A DNA stretch of 64,000 nucleotides from Lachnospiraceae bacterium (GTDB lineage Bacteria > Bacillota > Clostridia > Lachnospirales > Lachnospiraceae). The stretch is from assembly GCA_017469945.1 (NCBI GenBank), contig JAFUFI010000023.1, positions 1 through 64,000 on the forward strand, given 5' to 3'. The notes under the pieces are model-generated. The model ran no database searches. It was not told where the DNA came from and saw only the letters and a program-made list of their open reading frames with translations. Of the stretch, positions 56,901 to 63,356 are shown one piece after another (positions within the stretch are counted from its first letter, which is position 1; every line of letters starts with the position of its first letter). Made by a program: the position numbers and the translations under genes.

Positions 56901-59900
56901 CATATGTTGATGCCGGAGTGTATGAAGATATGCTTATGAAAAATCTCGTAGTTTTCGATACCAAGGGAAGGGACATGAAGGACAACTATGAGATCACCTA
57001 CAGCCCCGCAACCCTTACGATTGAAAAGTGCCCTGTAAGAGTAAGTGGCATCACGGTGGGAGACAAGGTATTTGACGGAACTAAGACCGTTAAGTCTGTA
57101 GATGTAAGCGGAGTGGTATTCAGTCCTTTATATACCAATGCTCTTACTAAAAAAGCAGATAAGCTTGCATTGAACGCTGACAAGATAAGTGCAGTATTTA
57201 CGGATGAAGAGGCTGCAGAAGACGTTTTGGCAGTTTTAAGCATCTCGAAGGAAGCACTTATAAATGTTTCAGGTATGGACTGCGCCAAAAACTATGTGAT
57301 CGACGTGGCAGGATCCCAAAACTCTGCCACGGCCGATATTACAAAGAAAAAGCTCTACGTCACCGCAAACGATAAAGAGATGAAATATAAGATAGGTGAC
57401 GAAAACGAAGAAGTACCCGTTTTTGACTGGAGATATGAGGGCTTTGTTGACGGATGGGGAGATGCGGATACTTTCGCGACGGAGCTTGGAAGCATAAGGT
57501 CCTACGTAACCGAAAAGGATACAGAAAACCGCATTACTCCTTCAAAGTCTACTTTGGTAGGAACATACGACATAAAGCTTGAGAATAAGCCGGTTCTTCA
57601 AAACTATGAAGTGGTATTCGTAAAGGGAGTATTTACCGTAAGCCCCAGTAAGATAAATATCACCGTCGGCAATCTCAAGAATCTGATCAATATCTCCGCA
57701 AAGATGTATGACGGAACGACAGATATCTTACCCGGTAAGATAAGTGTCAAAGAAAGAGAAATGCTTATAGCAGATCTTGCGGATCAAAATAAGGGCACGG
57801 ACAAATGCCTTCTTCCTGCGGATGCGGAGTATTTAAGAAAGAACTCTGAGGTCACAATCATCACATTTGACTTTACGGGTTCAAGATACACCGACAGTAA
57901 AAATGTCGGTACCAATAAGCCGGTTCACGTTGACTATGAGCTTGGAGACTGGCTTACAAGCAGATACGAGCTTTCAGATACGGATAAAGAAGCTTTTGCG
58001 GATATATATGAAGCTCCTTTAAGCATCACGCCTGAGGATATGGAAATCTCCTATGGAGATGAAAGACCCAGGCAGGCTTCATTTAGCTACACCGCTACCG
58101 GACTTGTTGCGGGAGAGACTATAGAAAATACTCCCGACTTTATCGGAAGCCTTGTATATGCTACCGAAACCTACAGCGATACCTTAGGTGCATACTCTGA
58201 TGTAAATATATCCGATGGTTATCCTATTACCGTTAGCGGAATTACAAACGGAAACTATGATATTACCTTTAATGAAGGAAAGCTTACGGTTAAAAAGAGT
58301 GCGCTTCAGCTTTCGGCTCCCGTATGGAGCGACAACAGTATCGGATCTGTTACCTGGAATCCGGTAAGCCGGATAGGAGATGTTGAAGTAGCGGGATACG
58401 AACTGAAGCTTTTAAAGGATGGAGCTGAGGTACAAAGCGTAAACGCAGGTCCTTTGGCAAGTTCCTACGATTTTGCGGACAAGATGCATGAAGAGACGGG
58501 ATCATACACAGTTTCCGTAAAGGCTATCGCTTCAACAGAGCAAAATGCCGGAAATAAAAATGTGGATGACTCCGAAATAAAGGTTACTGCATCGTCTAAG
58601 GAAGTAGTTAAAGTAACAGTCTCCTTTGAGGATTCGGTATCGTCAGGCAAGGGTGAAAGCATCCTTATTGACGGAGCCCCATCTGATCCTGTGTATTTGA
58701 CATACGAAGGAGATGACACATTAAGAAGCAGCCTAAATGCCATTGAAGGAGAGAAATTATTCTTTGCAGCACACCTTTCGGTAGATACGGGATATACCGC
58801 AACAACCACAGTTTCTGCCCAGCCGGGTCCTGCAGCATCTCATATGAGCGTTTTGCAGAGTCCTTCTTTAAATGAGCGTGAAGGCAAGTATATCTATGAA
58901 GGAAAGCTTTTGGTATCGGACGAGATCGATGATGCTTCCGAAATCCTTAATGCAAAGATCGGACTTATAAAGACCCCCGCTCGCGTAGACGGAAGCCTTA
59001 CAGCTTCAAAGGACTTTGTTACCTATGGATTTACAAACGAGGAAGCTCCGGCAGCTACGGCTTCTCCTAAACCCGTAGTCGGGGATAATGTTGGACTCGA
59101 CGGATATTCCTATACCTATACATGGTTTATAGAAGATACGGAGAACGATCAGTTTACGGCTTCGGGACTTAACGAAAAGCTTACCGGTTCGGACGAAAGC
59201 GTATATGAACTGCCATCTTTAAATGACTTCGGAAAGAAGCTTGAAAGCGGCGAGGGAAGATACAAGATAAGCTGCCTTATTACTGCCACAAGACTTGATA
59301 ATGCGGAAAGTGCGACCAAGACCCTTGGCCCCGTAGCAATAAGCGTAAGGAAGGCTTCTTATAATCCTCTTGTCAGATTTGATGAAGGCGGAGAGCTTAA
59401 AGAGACAGTAAACAGAAGCTACGGAGAATCAAAGCCGGATCCCGTGGTCACAAACGCGGAAGTCTTTATAGCCGATATCCCCGGAGAGGATATTAAGGAT
59501 TATATAACCTGGCAGTATTCATCCGTCGGAGAGGTGGGCCCCTGGACAGACTACGATCCATATGATCCTTTATCAGACAGTAAGCTTTATACAAAGGCTG
59601 GAACCTACTACGTAAGAGCAAAGATCGCGGAATCTTCCAATTATCTTGCAAGGACAACAGGCGCTGTCATCTACAAGATGGATAAAATACCTCTTACGAT
59701 CACAGGAAAAGACCTTTCAAAGGAATACGACGGTGCGACGCTGACATATGAATCATCTGACGCAGTTCCCGGGGACGGTTTTACAATCGGTGGACTTCTT
59801 ACGGGAGATACGCTTTCTGCCCTTACTTTAAGCGGAAAGATTACGAGTATATCACAGGGAGCCGGAGGAAATACCGCTTCCAACACTCCGGGAAACGCAG

Positions 59901-61888
59901 TTATAGTAAACCCGGACGGAGAAGATGTTACTTCCTGCTATGATATTACATACGTTCCAGGATCCCTTACGATCTCGCAAAGACCTCTTACAATTACTGC
60001 GGGAAGTCTTACGGGAAGTGATGCGCCCATCTACGACGGTCAGTTCCATACTAAGGCTGATGGCTATGGTATCACGGAAGGAACGCTTGCACCCGGTGAC
60101 AGTATAAGTGTAAGTATGACGGAGGCTTCTAAGATAAAGAATGCCGGAAGTGTATCAAACGATATCGGAGCCGTAACAATACGTAATGCGAGCGGCGCAG
60201 ACGTAACACCAAGCTACGAGATCGCAAAGATAAGCGGAAGTTTAGAGGTATTAAAGCGAGATATTACAATAGCGCCGGATAATGCCAAGAGAGCTTACGG
60301 TGAAAAGACCACGGATCATACCTGGAGAGTGATCTTGGGCGAGATACAGATTCCGGGTGAGATAGCTGTTACCGTAAACGACAGCACGGATATTTACGAC
60401 CCTGTCGGAAGTTACGACGGAGCATTAAGCATTACCGCAAGCAGTCCCAATTACAATATTACGACCGAGTCCGCTGACCTTACGATAGTAAGAGGAGAGC
60501 AAAAGATCCTGGCTGAGGATATTGAGTTTATCTACGACGGTAATGAGCATCTCCTTAAAGACTTAGAATCCGGATGGAGCATCAAAAAGCCCGATGGCGA
60601 AGATCTATCGTATATTTGCATTGACGAGTCGGGAAGTGAGATATCCGCTGAGGGTATTAAAGAGCCGGGAATACTTAGAGTTAAGCTTTCCGTACCTGAG
60701 AGCACAAACTTTAATGCTGCTGAAAAGATCATCTCGATCAGGGTAAAGGAAAAGCCCGCTCCTGTGCAGACTATCCCTGCTTCGGATAGCGGAAATGCTA
60801 CTCAGGGCGAGAGCAGTTTTGAGGCAGTAAAGCCTGCGGCAGTTCCTTCTCAAAGTGTTAAGACAGAAGAGATCAAAAAGGATGCCGGAGAAGAATCAAA
60901 GGATGAAACAGAAGGCGGCGACGAGGCAGAGAAGACTTCCGAAAATTCCGCGGCTGATGCCAAAAAACCGGAAGATGCCGAAAACCAAAGCAGCTATGGA
61001 TCATCCCCGGATCTTCCCGAAAACTACATCGGAACAGGGGACGGACGCCTTATCGTTATCGGTACCGATACTGAAGGCTCAGAGGATGAGAAAATCATAG
61101 ACTGTGAAGTCCTGGGAGCTGACATAGTACGTATGCTTGACGAGCTTTTGACAGGCAGCGAGAAAGAAAGGCTTTCAGATAACTCAAGAGTCATCTTCAG
61201 AGTAGAAGTTGATAAGACGGGACCGGATGCCGAAAAGGCGCTTGTGGGCGCCGAAGACTATACAGACGGTCACGGCAAAATAGCCGGAAGCTTTGATTCA
61301 ACATTCTTTGTCACCATTCAGGGTGAGAAAGAGAGAAAGATCGAAGAGAAGTACTCCTCCGTTAGGGTTTCTTTTGAGATTCCGGAAGAGCTTAAAGAGA
61401 GCTTCGGAAAGAAAGGTACTAAAATCCTTTCCGTAACCATTGGTGAAGACGGCATGCCCCTTATCGGATATATTGATTTCGATATACTCGGAGACATGAT
61501 CGTTATGGATATGGACAACTACTCAACCTATGTAGTTGTGGAAGATGAAGGAATCTGCTTTATCCATTGGATAATAGTGCTTTTGCTTATAATAAGTATC
61601 CTTACAGTAATAATCTATTATGTAAGAAAAGACAGAGATAGTAAAGAAAAGGTAAGTAAGGATGAAGAAGATGAAAGACGTTTCTTCAGGCTCCACCTTC
61701 TCATCGTTACAGGATCAAATATTGCGGGATTCATACTTGCTGTATTTTTCAGACACTGCAGATGGGATCTACCCGCCGAACTGCTTAACTTAATCTGTAC
61801 CGTTCTTATGGAGACTATTTTCTATAATGCCGCTAAAAACAGTAACGGTAAAAAGAAAGAAGCTGCAGGAACACAAAAAAACAATTAA
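47945..61888 (+). CDS. Giant multidomain surface protein (MBG/YDG, InlB-B, MucBP-like and Fn3-like repeats)
   Basis: About 4647 residues, uninterrupted. I prefer a GTG start at 47945 because GGAG lies seven bases upstream; a TTG at 47879 is in frame. A Sec signal is near residues 25-50 (ITAIGMSILVGFSGIDIPVL). A Gly/Gln-rich linker is followed by Fn3-like (about 79-169) and Ig-like (262-345) domains, MBG/YDG-type modules (360-730), a second Fn3-like domain, a long InlB-B/MucBP-like section (about 1046-2265), tandem YDG/MBG modules (about 2500-3450), more Ig/Fn3 units (3450-3800) and last YDG/MBG modules to 4260. An acidic Pro/Ser linker (4266-4355) precedes a membrane-proximal domain and three helices at about 4535-4560, 4583-4603 and 4613-4628. 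No LPXTG was found, so it is anchored by the membrane. Probable adhesin to fibre, host or other cells. Confidence 0.85.
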   Translation: MSFIKNTFSFFPNSNDKLKKKNSLGLTRRITAIGMSILVGFSGIDIPVLADGSEGGDNIENQGGAGQGETQGGAEKTAVAVPALTGWSDGTVANWELVENCNYKVFLYREGEQEAIASATGVTVGSYDFSESFLSAGKYTYKVQAVPTDAISETSKESDLSSEAGYSYAVSVSISRGEHITSVSPASTLLIAGKNGRNSVSISAEADTEGGWVFDSWSSLPEGMTLSNGAESRENTLSIDGSYSGELSVSLTATGKEDPTPVIPVWEVYPSSNVNLTYSAEAQVINACLDVPEENVTYKWFKKTGDEFTLITGSSGSRLSVRNVADSGVYKVSADYTITKKTGTVINGTLEGEPFNVNIAKAPLSVKADTVNVTYLEDGPGSFTFKYYGLLGDDGDSAGDAAPSESAKITSAGSFTCSYASGDNAGNYWIVQDPNGGAFSSDNYEITVDETGLLKVASKAAGEGTNVSAVLESTSCKYTGSAVTPGVIVTDGDISQTLTSEDYSVSYFNNTSMGSADDANGPRAVISFKRNYTGSITLHFDITKGAYIPVVTIDNYTPGEWIYGTGSKSLSVGNFPDDMTDAEKANYRIYYVSGHKSQEEINKLSTGSVNQPVDAGDYTAFAIVGSSSKYESTHSAPCHFTISPKTITLTAGSGSWVYDGNAHTNSSFSPSKDDADSQFVKSSESFKSIEVGGSITDVGTAANKISYTLSSSTKASNYNIVCVDGVLEVTPTALPSPAGCEWDEAVAGRATWVAVAKKDLTVKYKVTLYAYNPATEKESVIPVNGQAFNICESNSIDFAEAIHTSADNSDDAKSYFFTVETVSFGGKSKNNYADSADCGTSPMLYSATITIDRSYGGVDQSEKIKRLDLGTFGQRITLIQGESVIIYGEANEGYTLNDFGSSDESASLISKTNLSKEGTVSRARLSLTSDMEESLPNVKYTAYIVDTFPTLKSFTAENLEPDLSGVKLKATVSDLIGLDAYRFVPVTKDAVTGTYSVSDDTVEWVSLGGATGDKTVTGNVYASGLYGIQVRDVGGNVLPPHKGISVYEIQFDPGEGSGSMSPIYKAENTAPVLPPANKFTKDHYQFKYWSGAKTGISVDGAAMVANVNDTLVAQWTNEKVNYTVNYFYMNGNGEYPAQPEVSAVFQGNHGDVIDVNNSDIQKPRANYSLDTSDGHNDSVSLVPENYPQGIVLNVYYKTGQYSVTYTYRLPGEDEDTVIVQNYYYNQAISEADKPSAPGYDFVGWEFGGSGVAPETMPANDLYASGTFKAKDTTFKVVYHLETIGNGEAKTGIFAVNDDLTRVLKAKTDDSITALLDGEENVGTVVAGTVEGFTLKTVSVSYGAADGESLPEIADTKAGTVKYDPLDTLYINYYYERNVYDLFVDVYKGSRESETNHIFRHTEKHQYQEQLDIDKFSEPDYYLGQSAYGSPAKDDSGNDFSMPQGFVFASYTDYSTGNKPSKMPAGDMSITKDVISNENAEFKLELYFETGTIGEYELKSTLVYDYPIGGNIHIVADKRDDEGNDYFLAYNDFVKTVNNYGYYTHTLISEADANGNLSKEEGVVLDDDSLVLKVYFERRSTTATVSYKYKATGGEETEIASYQVTGKWGTSFAFDPDLLFDNISEAEARNRLAALGSNITTDAEFTNNGLSTDFRNASYLVSYTSHYRYFNANGIVTNTYPSYTFTTIGSGIEVDPGYPAKSVSSAGISDTVLSYFSVDDTYNRVTVYYNQISEKEDFYIDLRITRAHLKDQSFDWWTSLNGDKNITKTYDDNTTAVPILYGYDGDAETDGEEYYQVRVINKCAVVTAAKKSEAADGLDDYPAANAKSRSYDYTGIDLNDARNLHPGCKYIGGDYFFYDPLLNTGEKTGAFGNEPVVFKVDSSDRFLQGAYVSYGIGSGTHERAFCDDFLSNYQDEHDEDSGRYEPERTALAYDNLSYGGTYVSGDHGYLNVYYYYRENCRLSFYFNGSIYSDQVANSYVYGSVVPKEDVKCDSVEKRTGYDVAWYTDEAYSVPVPDDGLTMDRNRTVYGRYEKSTIRNMEYIYYQLADPITVSGNTYNYVNQDNLDDIIAKLESEGKTLSKEESAAQVNVGTSDVPIYKTAKTIKYFLDEAPVFTSIERPTLTYTEITLSKQDADYEEYYLDGYDGFFYNETNTDNRSYGYVNTTPIILKVYFARDQYNVEVLNNVSETDNPELRKFSIGQHVALASPVKGGYTFDHWNWKKWNGSSYEDFTPVIEAGEEYFKMPGFDLQASAQYVPAAFDQKIVHLFQKEDSSYSSDFISLHETGDTAADVTFGDRLYQNADIWGTANAPEAVRIVTESGELYFAGASLSGGQITVSESDLVAAVTEESVTSENIADLDSFALPDDNFELFGYSYGLYKDGLSVVRYAKGASGPIAKYGMEIELYYARSANYTVELSGIATDGAESGLILSGAGMYFFGENATISAHLSDGYTFIGWFDESDIENGLIKSGAHALSTNTEMTIPVREDIKLVALVKPNKTIAPTLRFSGKESYTYGYADSADNTITAIAGTSFTAQDEECIGLSDEEIAALNAQAQKTKITGYQWYLVKTNEDGSEDISIPEGTTSSATYRFTPGKNAGTYTYRIKVMYERTDNGRSGFITKDFDVVVNKAPMSVTTTSYHGIYDNRFHSISLSVKKPGAASDYEIYYHPDTQITAENFNTLEGITGELPLYKDVKVDAQGYETCHTTYIYIKDKTGNYEDYIGEQDVWIDPKTVSIKPTNNIFSKMYDGSVKVNGSVTEVGSDLYRLSRGEFYTVQGYVDGDADTRAYILDCNANYDSEHVRTAKAFVVSDMRIVNRESGDVIYNYVFPESATLSFTGNITARPLDIEWVFPEETVEVEGETVPYYTYNGELQGPGIRLSENQTYPIPALDADISETLSVSGKQENAGLYSAVAAVSVNDQSHYESSDYSFSITNQKYVIGKRPVEVTPVSKTVTYNGQARTITEYTANGLIGSHTSTAQSVKSYVDAGVYEDMLMKNLVVFDTKGRDMKDNYEITYSPATLTIEKCPVRVSGITVGDKVFDGTKTVKSVDVSGVVFSPLYTNALTKKADKLALNADKISAVFTDEEAAEDVLAVLSISKEALINVSGMDCAKNYVIDVAGSQNSATADITKKKLYVTANDKEMKYKIGDENEEVPVFDWRYEGFVDGWGDADTFATELGSIRSYVTEKDTENRITPSKSTLVGTYDIKLENKPVLQNYEVVFVKGVFTVSPSKINITVGNLKNLINISAKMYDGTTDILPGKISVKEREMLIADLADQNKGTDKCLLPADAEYLRKNSEVTIITFDFTGSRYTDSKNVGTNKPVHVDYELGDWLTSRYELSDTDKEAFADIYEAPLSITPEDMEISYGDERPRQASFSYTATGLVAGETIENTPDFIGSLVYATETYSDTLGAYSDVNISDGYPITVSGITNGNYDITFNEGKLTVKKSALQLSAPVWSDNSIGSVTWNPVSRIGDVEVAGYELKLLKDGAEVQSVNAGPLASSYDFADKMHEETGSYTVSVKAIASTEQNAGNKNVDDSEIKVTASSKEVVKVTVSFEDSVSSGKGESILIDGAPSDPVYLTYEGDDTLRSSLNAIEGEKLFFAAHLSVDTGYTATTTVSAQPGPAASHMSVLQSPSLNEREGKYIYEGKLLVSDEIDDASEILNAKIGLIKTPARVDGSLTASKDFVTYGFTNEEAPAATASPKPVVGDNVGLDGYSYTYTWFIEDTENDQFTASGLNEKLTGSDESVYELPSLNDFGKKLESGEGRYKISCLITATRLDNAESATKTLGPVAISVRKASYNPLVRFDEGGELKETVNRSYGESKPDPVVTNAEVFIADIPGEDIKDYITWQYSSVGEVGPWTDYDPYDPLSDSKLYTKAGTYYVRAKIAESSNYLARTTGAVIYKMDKIPLTITGKDLSKEYDGATLTYESSDAVPGDGFTIGGLLTGDTLSALTLSGKITSISQGAGGNTASNTPGNAVIVNPDGEDVTSCYDITYVPGSLTISQRPLTITAGSLTGSDAPIYDGQFHTKADGYGITEGTLAPGDSISVSMTEASKIKNAGSVSNDIGAVTIRNASGADVTPSYEIAKISGSLEVLKRDITIAPDNAKRAYGEKTTDHTWRVILGEIQIPGEIAVTVNDSTDIYDPVGSYDGALSITASSPNYNITTESADLTIVRGEQKILAEDIEFIYDGNEHLLKDLESGWSIKKPDGEDLSYICIDESGSEISAEGIKEPGILRVKLSVPESTNFNAAEKIISIRVKEKPAPVQTIPASDSGNATQGESSFEAVKPAAVPSQSVKTEEIKKDAGEESKDETEGGDEAEKTSENSAADAKKPEDAENQSSYGSSPDLPENYIGTGDGRLIVIGTDTEGSEDEKIIDCEVLGADIVRMLDELLTGSEKERLSDNSRVIFRVEVDKTGPDAEKALVGAEDYTDGHGKIAGSFDSTFFVTIQGEKERKIEEKYSSVRVSFEIPEELKESFGKKGTKILSVTIGEDGMPLIGYIDFDILGDMIVMDMDNYSTYVVVEDEGICFIHWIIVLLLIISILTVIIYYVRKDRDSKEKVSKDEEDERRFFRLHLLIVTGSNIAGFILAVFFRHCRWDLPAELLNLICTVLMETIFYNAAKNSNGKKKEAAGTQKNN

Positions 61889-61915
61889 TACTTTCCAAAA
61901 GGAATAGTAAATGTA

Positions 61916-61947
61916 AAAAAGGAACCGGATAAAACCGGTTCCTTTTT
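61916..61947. terminator. Bidirectional terminator between the giant gene and the - strand genes
   Basis: AAAAAGGAACCGG (61916-61928) pairs with CCGGTTCCTTTTT (61935-61947) around a six-base loop. A-tract and T-tract flank it on opposite sides, so it works for both the + strand giant gene and the - strand gene ending at 61982. Confidence 0.88.
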
Positions 61948-61981
61948 AAATCTGTATTGTATAAGCGTTTTGACTTTTGTA

Positions 61982-62353
61982 TTAGCTGTTTCCTTTAAGC
62001 TGCAACAGCTTTTCGATAAGAGTATCGATCTCGTTTTGAGAAAGAACTGCCTGATTATTGGCGATATCTCCTTCGAGAGCATCGATGGTCTCGTATTCCT
62101 TGATGGAATTTAAGGCATCGATAAGAGAGTCAATCTCAGGCTGGGAGAGAGCCACATTTACATTGGGCTTTAAGAGAGGAACATCCTTGACGGTATTGAG
62201 CGTACTTATGAGCTTGTCAATCTCACCCTGTGTAAGAATGACCTGGTTATGCAAAAGATCGGCTGAAATAGCATTATCGTCTGCGTAGTTCCTAAGAGTA
62301 TTAAGAGCATCAACTATTGAGTCAATTTCTGACTGAGATAACAATTTACCCAT
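61982..62353 (-). CDS. Small protein of four FliM-N-terminus-like LSQxEID motifs
   Basis: A 123-residue acidic protein without signal peptide. It contains LSQSEIDSIVDAL (5-17), LTQGEIDKLISTL (40-52), LSQPEIDSLIDAL (69-81) and LSQNEIDTLIEKL (104-116). Spacings are 35, 29 and 35 residues, so the protein is a two-fold repeat of a 64-residue unit with two motifs each. The motif matches the N-terminal peptide of the flagellar switch protein FliM (LSQxEIDALL), which in E. coli binds phosphorylated CheY. No FliM middle or SpoA domain is present and no flagellar gene is near. It may bind several CheY-like receivers at once. That function is inferred; the repeat structure is seen. It has its own promoter and starts at ATG behind AAGAAGGA. 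Confidence 0.75.
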   Translation of the reverse strand: MGKLLSQSEIDSIVDALNTLRNYADDNAISADLLHNQVILTQGEIDKLISTLNTVKDVPLLKPNVNVALSQPEIDSLIDALNSIKEYETIDALEGDIANNQAVLSQNEIDTLIEKLLQLKGNS

Positions 62354-62384
62354 AAATCACACCATCCTTCTTAAATTTTTATTT

Positions 62385-62414
62385 ATTGTATCATATCACA
62401 AAAACTGCAAACAA
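62385..62414 (-). promoter_or_regulatory. Promoter of the four-motif protein gene
   Basis: On the - strand, TTGTTT (62409-62414), 18 bases, and TACAAT (62385-62390) preceded by TGA form a plausible extended -10 promoter. Transcription would start about 25 bases before the ATG. It implies the gene is expressed apart from the YesL-like gene upstream. Confidence 0.5.
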
Positions 62415-62423
62415 GATAAAAGA

Positions 62424-63131
62424 TTACTTATTTTCGTCCCCTGCTATGGCAGAATCGCTGAAAATATGTTCATCCCCCGCGGAGAGGTCCTCCTCGGGAT
62501 GAGCTTCGAGATAGATATCCTCTGCCTTTTTGAAATGCTTATTGTAGAGCTTAGCCGCAAGAAATGCGGGAGCCGCAAAACAAAAGCAAAGCTCTAAGGG
62601 GAAGAGCCAAAGACCGACATTTCCGATAAAGAAAAGGGAAAAGGGAGCTGCTTCTGCGATGAGGATCAGTAGAGTAGCAGGGAAATGTCTGAATGCAAAA
62701 ACAAAAGCGGTCTTTATTGTTTTAGGAATAGGATTAACAAATTTAGCCTGTATGGGATATACAAAAACTCCCACAAACATAATAAGAAAAGTAAATACCA
62801 GTACGCCACCTAAGATATAGGGGCTAAGTCCCGTAGGGTTAGCATAGATAAGGAAGTAATCAAGTCCGAAGAAGCCTGCGATCAAAAGGAAGATCAGCCA
62901 GATGATTGTGGACTGCTTGAAATTATCCTTAAAGGAGTGGAAAAACTGCTTGGCGATCCCGGCTTCCTCATCTCTTACAAGCTTAAGCATACAGTAGTGC
63001 ATCGCTGTAAAGGCGGCGCCTGCGGTGATGACCGGAACGCAGAGGAGTAAGGTGAGCAGATTGACGATGACTATATCCGCCATCTTTCCAAGGGCTCTCA
63101 TAAGGGGGCTGTCTAACTGAAAAATTTTCAC
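62424..63131 (-). CDS. YesL/DUF624-family membrane protein
   Basis: A 235-residue protein with about five helices (near 18-45, 75-95, 105-130, 145-165 and 170-195) and an acidic C-terminal tail. The opening LDSPLMRALGKMADIVIVNL, then LLCVPVITAGAAFTAMHY, is typical of YesL/DUF624 proteins. These commonly sit beside sugar importers in Firmicutes and have an unknown role. The start is GTG, preceded by CGGAG. The gene runs divergently from the copper ATPase and has a strong promoter of its own. Confidence 0.83.
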   Translation of the reverse strand: MKIFQLDSPLMRALGKMADIVIVNLLTLLLCVPVITAGAAFTAMHYCMLKLVRDEEAGIAKQFFHSFKDNFKQSTIIWLIFLLIAGFFGLDYFLIYANPTGLSPYILGGVLVFTFLIMFVGVFVYPIQAKFVNPIPKTIKTAFVFAFRHFPATLLILIAEAAPFSLFFIGNVGLWLFPLELCFCFAAPAFLAAKLYNKHFKKAEDIYLEAHPEEDLSAGDEHIFSDSAIAGDENK

Positions 63132-63169
63132 TTTTTAAATCTCCGAAATACTTTAAATTTGGTTATATA

Positions 63170-63198
63170 ATTATAGCATAGGAAAATTTTACGTTAAA
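63170..63198 (-). promoter_or_regulatory. Promoter of the YesL-like gene
   Basis: On the - strand TTTAAC (63193-63198), a 17-base spacer and TATAAT (63170-63175) preceded by TGC give a near-ideal extended -10 promoter. It starts transcription about 30-35 bases before the GTG. Confidence 0.72.
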
Positions 63199-63252
63199 GG
63201 ATTTTATGTATTTTTAATATATGGGGAGTTAGTTTTGTGATAGAATAGTTTC

Positions 63253-63295
63253 ATCAGACTTACCGGAAGCGGAAAAGACCCGGTAAAGTACTGAT
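63253..63295 (+). promoter_or_regulatory. Leader hairpin upstream of the copper ATPase gene
   Basis: ATCAG (63253-63257) pairs with CTGAT (63291-63295), and ACTTACCGG (63258-63266) with CCGGTAAAGT (63280-63289), with small bulges and a 13-base loop. A -10 candidate TAGAAT at 63241-63246 would start transcription at the foot of this stem. No copper-type operator such as TACANNTGTA was seen. It may stabilise or regulate the message. No known riboswitch class fits that I recognise. Confidence 0.45.
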
Positions 63296-63356
63296 ATAAG
63301 TTAAGGATAAAGAGATTGATGAAGAAAAAGCAAAAGTATTTTAACGAGGAGTATAT

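Noticed and set aside
61540-61888. LPXTG sortase signal at the end of the giant protein
   Set aside because: No LPXTG-like motif precedes the last hydrophobic segments; instead three membrane helices are present.
61982-62353. Calling the small motif protein a truncated fliM
   Set aside because: It repeats the N-terminal motif four times and contains no part of the FliM core domain, so truncation does not explain it.
63319-63345. Eight-codon reading frame (MKKKQKYF) as a leader peptide before copA
   Set aside because: It has no clear ribosome binding site or terminator/antiterminator pair, and short frames like this arise by chance.
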